A stretch of DNA of 64,000 nt from the NCBI RefSeq assembly GCF_037975245.1, contig NC_092564.1:17843984-17907983 (forward strand), read 5' to 3'. The translations under genes were made by a program, and so were the position numbers. The notes below the pieces were generated by a model. That model worked only from the letters and a program-made list of their open reading frames with translations, was not told where the DNA came from and did not search any database. Shown here piece by piece: positions 50,023 through 64,000 of this stretch (positions are counted from its first letter, which is position 1; every line of letters starts with the position of its first letter). This stretch comes from Apostichopus japonicus. Lineage: Eukaryota > Echinodermata > Holothuroidea > Aspidochirotida > Stichopodidae.

Positions 50023-52035
50023 TACCAAGGTTTGAAGTGACTTCATGCATTACAAATTAATATTTTCTCAGATATACTTAATTAGTTTGTGATTTATGAA
50101 ACCTCACGATCGAGTCCTGACACCCACTAAGTGAGTTTTGTTGTCATGGTTACGCTCGAATTCACGAAAAGACTTGTATATTGCAAGAATCATATATTGC
50201 TACTATAATTTCATAATTATATTATGGAATTTATACTCTTGTCTCTAAGAATGAATGAACAATAGAAATGTTTTAATATCTCCAATATGGAATCAGATAT
50301 TTTCTTTGCTTTCTGAAACAATGGTAATGTCCGTCTGTCAAATAATGTTTATTAACATTTTATGGTTGAGTTTCTCAGTCCTTCAAAAAGGGATGGACCA
50401 ATGTCGGACACATACTGTGAAACAGAGCTTGCAAAAATATTCTATAATGCTACATGTAAAAGCAGAACTACTAACAGGGAAAATGATATGGTCGTTGTTT
50501 TGCTAGAAAAATAATTGACCTTATAACTATAAGAAATACAACTCAGTTGGATATCTGTGATGCTTGTCATGGGAAAAGTTTCTTACCGACAAATGTCTGT
50601 TTTAAATTCTCTTTGAAGAATGCACATCTGGCATTTTTGCATGGCATACTACTGTACTTGAATAATTAACAACCCCCGGCTTCATTCATCTCAAATATAT
50701 TTTGGCAAATACTTTCTTCCCACTCTGGCTATCTGCCAGTTAGGTTATTGGTCATCAAGATATGGCCAATGCACACAGTCTACACTGCTGTAAAAAATGC
50801 AATCAATGAAAACATAAACTCTACCAAAGAGTTGGAAATTAATATCAATTTTTTGCAGCAGAAAAATTGGATGAAACTCTTTGGTAAGTCCTCCGTAGGT
50901 TTCGACCGACATAAAATCCTACGTTCACCAGTCTATTCCCATCTATGCCTCCATTCAACTCTCAATTTATCAACTATAGAAAAGTAATGTTTAGTTTTAA
51001 AGATTTGGTCTTAATATGCTAGTTACAGTTTGACAAATCCCTGAGGAACAAAAACAGCTTGCTACGAATAAAAAGTACAAATTCTTAAAGAATGATAGTA
51101 CTATTACAATGTATAGAAATATTTCTGACAGTAAATTTTAATGTATAGCGTTTACAATAGTGTAAATAAGGCACTTATTTTGAAAAAAACAAAAAGAAAA
51201 TATATATACTTTTCAATAGAAAAAGTGCAATATAAAACATTGCAAGTGTAAAACTTAAAATACCGGTGGAACATAAGGGGCACTAACTCTATCTTTTTTC
51301 GGTGGGTATGATCCATTATCCATTTGATGACAACCCCAGATGAGCTGTTTATAGCCAGCTGAAACTCAGTAGCTAGGGGGAAGTCCCAGGGCCTAGTGAC
51401 CCCAAAATATTTGTCTGCCAATTACAAGTGGGCCTCTGTAATGAGATATGTAACTTGAGCATATTATGGGGCAAATGGTTCAGTCTTGGGACTTTGCACA
51501 TTCATCCGAGGAGCATTAGACCACTCCTATGGGAGTAAAATCACCTTTGCAACCTCAAACAGAACATTTCGAGATTAATTATTAGCACAACTGTCCACTA
51601 ATATCTAATTATAGACCTAATTCATAGTCTAAATATGCCTCAGAATGTACCATTTGACATCTAAACTCTTGTGCGAGGACCCTAAGTACCCCTATAAGGG
51701 ACCCCAGAGCCACAGCCATAAGTTTATAAGATCCTCCATTCGCATCTGGCCCTTCCGAAGTAGATAAAGTTTCATGCATATGGCCAAATTTACAATTTAG
51801 GCCCCACCTTTAAAATCCTGTGCAGGCCACTGCCCTGTTTGGTAAACTGTCAGATAAAATATTCTATTTTCAGATAATATATTATGTGAGATAATATATT
51901 CTATTTTCACTTATCTTATAACTCTTTAAACTTTTAAGTATAGCAAACACAGCAGTAGGAGGAGCATTGTTAACGCTAAATTCTGTGAAATTATCATCAA
52001 CGCATTATTTTCATCGTTTTATATTTTTGCTTCAG

Positions 52036-52152
52036 AATTTGGAGGAGATCGATCCTGATAGAATAATATTATTTGGTCAAAGGACCGTTGCTGGGAGCAT
52101 TGGATTTCATATTGTCTCTCCTTACAGTACAAAAAGAAATAAACACTCCTAG
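52036..52152 (+). CDS. Orphan exon candidate 1, unknown
   Basis: A pyrimidine-rich acceptor (TTTTTGCTTCAG) precedes an open stretch to a TAG at 52152, starting NLEEIDPDRIILFG and continuing GSIGFHIVSP. The composition looks protein-like. I do not recognise the family and found no convincing partner exons, so this may be a pseudogene fragment or chance. Confidence 0.2.
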   Translation, partial: NLEEIDPDRIILFGQRTVAGSIGFHIVSPYSTKRNKHS

Positions 52153-52663
52153 CAATCCTATTTTGTAAAACTACAATAATGGTATTTTAATAGAATGTGT
52201 ATATTAAGGTATTAATGTACTGTATTACGCGACTGCCTCAATAGCAATAGCACCGGCTGGTTCACTAGAACTCACTGGTAGCCAGCAATTTTCAGAGCTC
52301 TTAATTATAATTCCCTGATTTCAGAATGCAACATTCTCTGTTTCCTTAAATTTGTAGAAAATTTTACCAAACTAATGTTCAAAATAAATTATCTCACTGA
52401 TAAATGTAATCCGTGAGAAAAAGGCAAATTTAGTGAATCATTGATGATTTAATTCAGTTCTGACAAAAGGTTATCAGTCACTGAGACAATCAAGGAACTT
52501 TGTTTACTGATAAAACATTATAGTTATTAAAGTTAATTGCAAGACCAAAGTTAATAAGGACTCAAATAGCAGTGTAATATCATGATCTTCTCAAATGAAA
52601 TTATAGCAGGGTTAAATTAGTCAGCTGTGTATAGTAATATTTCAACATTCTTTCAACTTGTAG

Positions 52664-52802
52664 CAAAAAAGCTGTGACCTTTCAACAGCTGCGTTTGATG
52701 TTGCGGAAGCTACCTGCAGGAGCAGAGGTAGGATTTACAGAGACCGAGATGAAATGTGACTCCAATAGATTAATAGCATTACCGATGAAGTCAGTATCAT
52801 GA
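52664..52802 (+). CDS. Orphan exon candidate 2, unknown
   Basis: An acceptor (CTTTCAACTTGTAG) is followed by an open stretch to a TGA at 52802: KKAVTFQQLRLMLRKLPAG then TETEMKCDSNRLIALP. An internal GTAGG at 52728 could be a donor. Basic, helix-like content. Not recognised. It could belong to one gene with candidate 1, but the link is not shown. Confidence 0.2.
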
Positions 52803-54127
52803 CTGGGAGAAAGGTATTACAATGTTTTTGAAAAGCGGAAAACGGCAGAAACTTTATAAAATGGTGGCATACGTAGTAGGTGGGGTACACTGCCCAAAAT
52901 TTTGATCGCGGCATAAAATGGCACCATAATTATGCGAGTTGACAAGCCGCCATTAATTTAAATATCACGTAACTGTGGTGGGGGCGTCTACAACGCATAT
53001 TTCGTTTGACGAGGTAAAAGACATGCTCGTTATCTTTGTTTCAACATCACCACTGTTCTACAGTGGTTCATTGAAATTTGATCATATGGGAAAATATGCT
53101 TTTAGTTGTTTCATAAAAACTGTGGCAAATGTCACAACAATAAAGAGTGAATCAATTTAACATGTTAACGAAATGTTGGAAACCTAAATGTTAAAATCAT
53201 TAACAGAATTTCTCAGGGAACCAAAGATTAGTTCTTAAACACAAGGTGAGAAGCAAATTTTTACACAAGTAGAAAAAAAATTGGACATGTATAAAATGAA
53301 TAATGCAAATAGAGGAACCAAAAAGAAAATAAAGATTTAACTTTATCACAGGTGAATAATTATCACAGGTGAATAATAAACAGAGTACTGGAGACAGCAC
53401 TGAAACTTTGCGCTCACAGCGTTTTCTTCTGCCCGGCGTTAATGAGGCACACGTCCAACCCTTGTGGTCAGCAGGGAGACAAAACAATGTACTTAACTAT
53501 GACGGTCAGCTGCCAGAGTAGGAGATAACAGATTGATGTCACCCAGCTTGGCTAACTTTTGCCCCAGATTTTCTAGGGGGGGGGGGCCAAAATTTGTATG
53601 TTGAACAGCAGAGTGTAGGGTAAACTTACAGAGCTAGTACATGAATCATGTTTTAAACAATGGAAAAATATTTTCTACCACACAATAACATAAAGCAAAA
53701 ATATATTTTCTTTTGAAAGGCAAAGCAGTTTGTGCCCTGAAAAAAAAGGAGAATTAATGCTATCTGTTGGAACAGTTAAAACCAAGTAACTCCGGAAAAT
53801 TAAATAAAAGACGTAGAAGAAGAAGAAGGTACTTAAAGTCAACCAACTGGTAACCATAATTTATATAACATTGGAAATTAGTTCCAGTTGGATGTGAAAA
53901 ATTGTGTTTCTCCTGCAAATGTTTGACTTTAATTAAAAAAAAATCACAAAGGCAGGATACACTTCAATAATCCTGTTAGAAATCAAATAAACAAACAGAG
54001 AAAGTAATAATAATAATAATGATCATGTTAAATGTAACATTGAGAACTTGACAACAATAAAACAGGTAAATCAAAGAACCTTTTTCCTATCTTTGTTTTT
54101 CTTTCTTCATGAGGCATCGCCGTTTAT

Positions 54128-62574
<8,447 letters not shown>

Positions 62575-63788
62575 CTACGGTAAAACAGGTAAAAATGAAA
62601 AGAATAAATTGCAATGTTGAAATTCTATCTATCGCTGTTCTTTCTTTTTTCTTTCCCTGCTTTTTCTTGTTTTTTTGTAGGAGAGTATTTTATCACAGAT
62701 AGTCTAGTCTAGCTGCCTTAGAATCATGTGCTAACTTCAACCTTCAATGTAGGCCTTACATTATTTTTAATCTCAGAACTGTTGATCATTGCTGTACATG
62801 TATACATTTTCATATTCTATTCATCAAATTAAATACTCAATGACCTTTACACTGACTCAAAATACTGCAAGTGAAACTACTTTGCTATTACTGAGCTAAC
62901 ACAAAGACACTTATATGCTCAGAAATTGATAATTAACTATTATATAATTACAGACACAATCATGCATACATACATGTATGTATTTAACGCAAATTCCTAC
63001 CATAGCTAATTGATGTATGTATATATACATATATATATGCACTGGATGTAGGCAGCACTTAATTGTGATCCTTGAATATGATGGATTGACTTCAAATATC
63101 AAGGATGCTATAAAGTTTAATCAAACTTCAAGGGTTCTGGATTTACATTGACTTGCAGCGATTACAGAAGCATATTTTAAATTAAAATACCCTCAAAAGT
63201 TGGAGTGCCAATTGATTATGTTTGACAAGTGAACCAGGAGATTAAAAAGTCCAAGGATAGAAGGCACAGTACTTTACCAGACTACTGTAGTGTTAACATA
63301 CATATGTATGTATATACGGCAATTAATTGCAACAAAGAAATATCAACCAGCATGATATATGTCGTAAAGATCAATGTTTTGGTCTTCATGGATACAGTAT
63401 AATCTTGTATCTGAACTACGTACATGAAGATGTCAGAGTAGCATCTTTCAGCAGTGACTGATGTTTAAGTGGGAGAGTTAACAAACATGCGCATAAATTA
63501 TGAAGTAGGTACTGTACTTGAAGGATGTTAGTCACTTACAGTACTGAAAAGCATCATAGCATTGGGGGTGATGTAGATATCTATATCATCAATACAATAT
63601 AGATTGTACTTCTCCCACATGGAAAAGAATTAACGTGTTTCTACATGTGTGTATAATGATTGGATCAAACATTTTGTCATAATCCGCATCGGTGATTTCT
63701 GCATTTTGTTATATATTGCTTGAGTTTCTCTTGCTCCCCAGACCTTAATGACTGACATGCTGACCCGAGTTATTATGTCACTTTTCAG
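62575..63788. other. Upstream UPP intron or 5' region, nothing recognised
   Basis: The missing 5' UPP exon(s) should lie here or beyond the window. I looked on the minus strand for an N-terminal UPP segment ending just before FVIIGG and found none. AT-rich, with short ATATGTATGT-type palindromes near 62955-63040 and 63298-63320. Confidence 0.4.
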
Positions 63789-64000
63789 GGGCGTATCCAG
63801 GATTTTCTAACCCGGGGGGCGCGAATTACTATCTAAGCGGAGCGCCACCATCGGTTGGCGCGCAGCGTACAAGAAAATTTCTGGTTTTGATACACCCCCA
63901 GATCACCGGAAATGGGACATCTCGGGCTTTAAAATGACCAACCAGATCTACACTTTTGCCCGAGAATCAAGTATTTCCCAATAGTTTTGTTTTCATCCCC
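63789..64000. mobile_element. Truncated dispersed element at the right window edge
   Basis: The sequence changes abruptly at CAGGGGCGTATCCAGGATTT, followed by GGGGGGCGCGAATTAC and a GC-richer stretch (AGCGGAGCGCC, GTTGGCGCGCAGCG). CAGGGGCG-type ends are common in hAT-like DNA transposons and their MITEs (recalled). The other end is outside the window, so the class is tentative. Confidence 0.5.

Larger units (their letters stand above)
41261..54127. other. 12.9-kb spacer between convergent MOCOS and UPP
   Basis: No complete gene is supported. It contains the MOCOS 3' UTR, an (AT)n tract at 41434-41458, repeat families A and B, two ~300-bp-family and ~150-bp direct repeats, a SINE fragment and two weak exon candidates (listed separately). 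The remaining sequence is AT-rich and unrecognised. Confidence 0.5.

Overview
This is metazoan nuclear DNA: AT-rich, with short spliceosomal exons and GT-AG introns, a tRNA-derived SINE, several DNA-transposon types and long tandem arrays. Gene content and repeat style suggest a marine invertebrate deuterostome, perhaps an echinoderm. That taxonomic guess is inference; no diagnostic marker is present.

Region 1 (1-16053) is most of one large CACTA/EnSpm-like DNA transposon, cut by the left window edge. It has a 102-bp tandem array at the left, a Tnp2-like transposase gene (5209-7278), a six-exon DUF4806-type gene (7422-12064), an ~115-bp tandem array with higher-order periodicity at the right, and a right terminus ending in TAGTG at 16053. 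An 18-bp minisatellite (16049-16640), whose units each contain TAGTGGAT, starts at that terminus.

Region 2 (17211-26200) is the mitochondrial methionyl-tRNA formyltransferase gene (MTFMT) on the minus strand. I could assemble it in full: 10 exons, all phases consistent, 361 aa. Its last exon runs into a satellite array (17211-18265) whose monomers resemble the 3' end of the gene.

Region 3 (28151-41260) is molybdenum cofactor sulfurase (MOCOS) on the plus strand: 13 exons, all phases consistent, 782 aa. It lies head-to-head with MTFMT across a ~1.95 kb spacer. Its introns hold a foldback transposon and a tandem duplication that copies one 3' splice site.

Region 4 (41261-54127) is a ~12.9 kb spacer with dispersed repeats and two weak orphan exon candidates. 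Region 5 (54128-62574) is the 3' part of a uridine phosphorylase gene (UPP) on the minus strand: five exons, with the 5' exon(s) not found in the window. Its introns contain a 155-bp palindromic MITE, a degenerate hammerhead-ribozyme-like motif, a polypurine tract and a SINE. The right edge (63789-64000) enters another dispersed element.

The three host genes are unrelated housekeeping metabolic genes: mitochondrial translation initiation, Moco sulfuration and pyrimidine salvage. The most unusual system is the two-gene CACTA-like element with its two large ACGTC-rich subterminal arrays.
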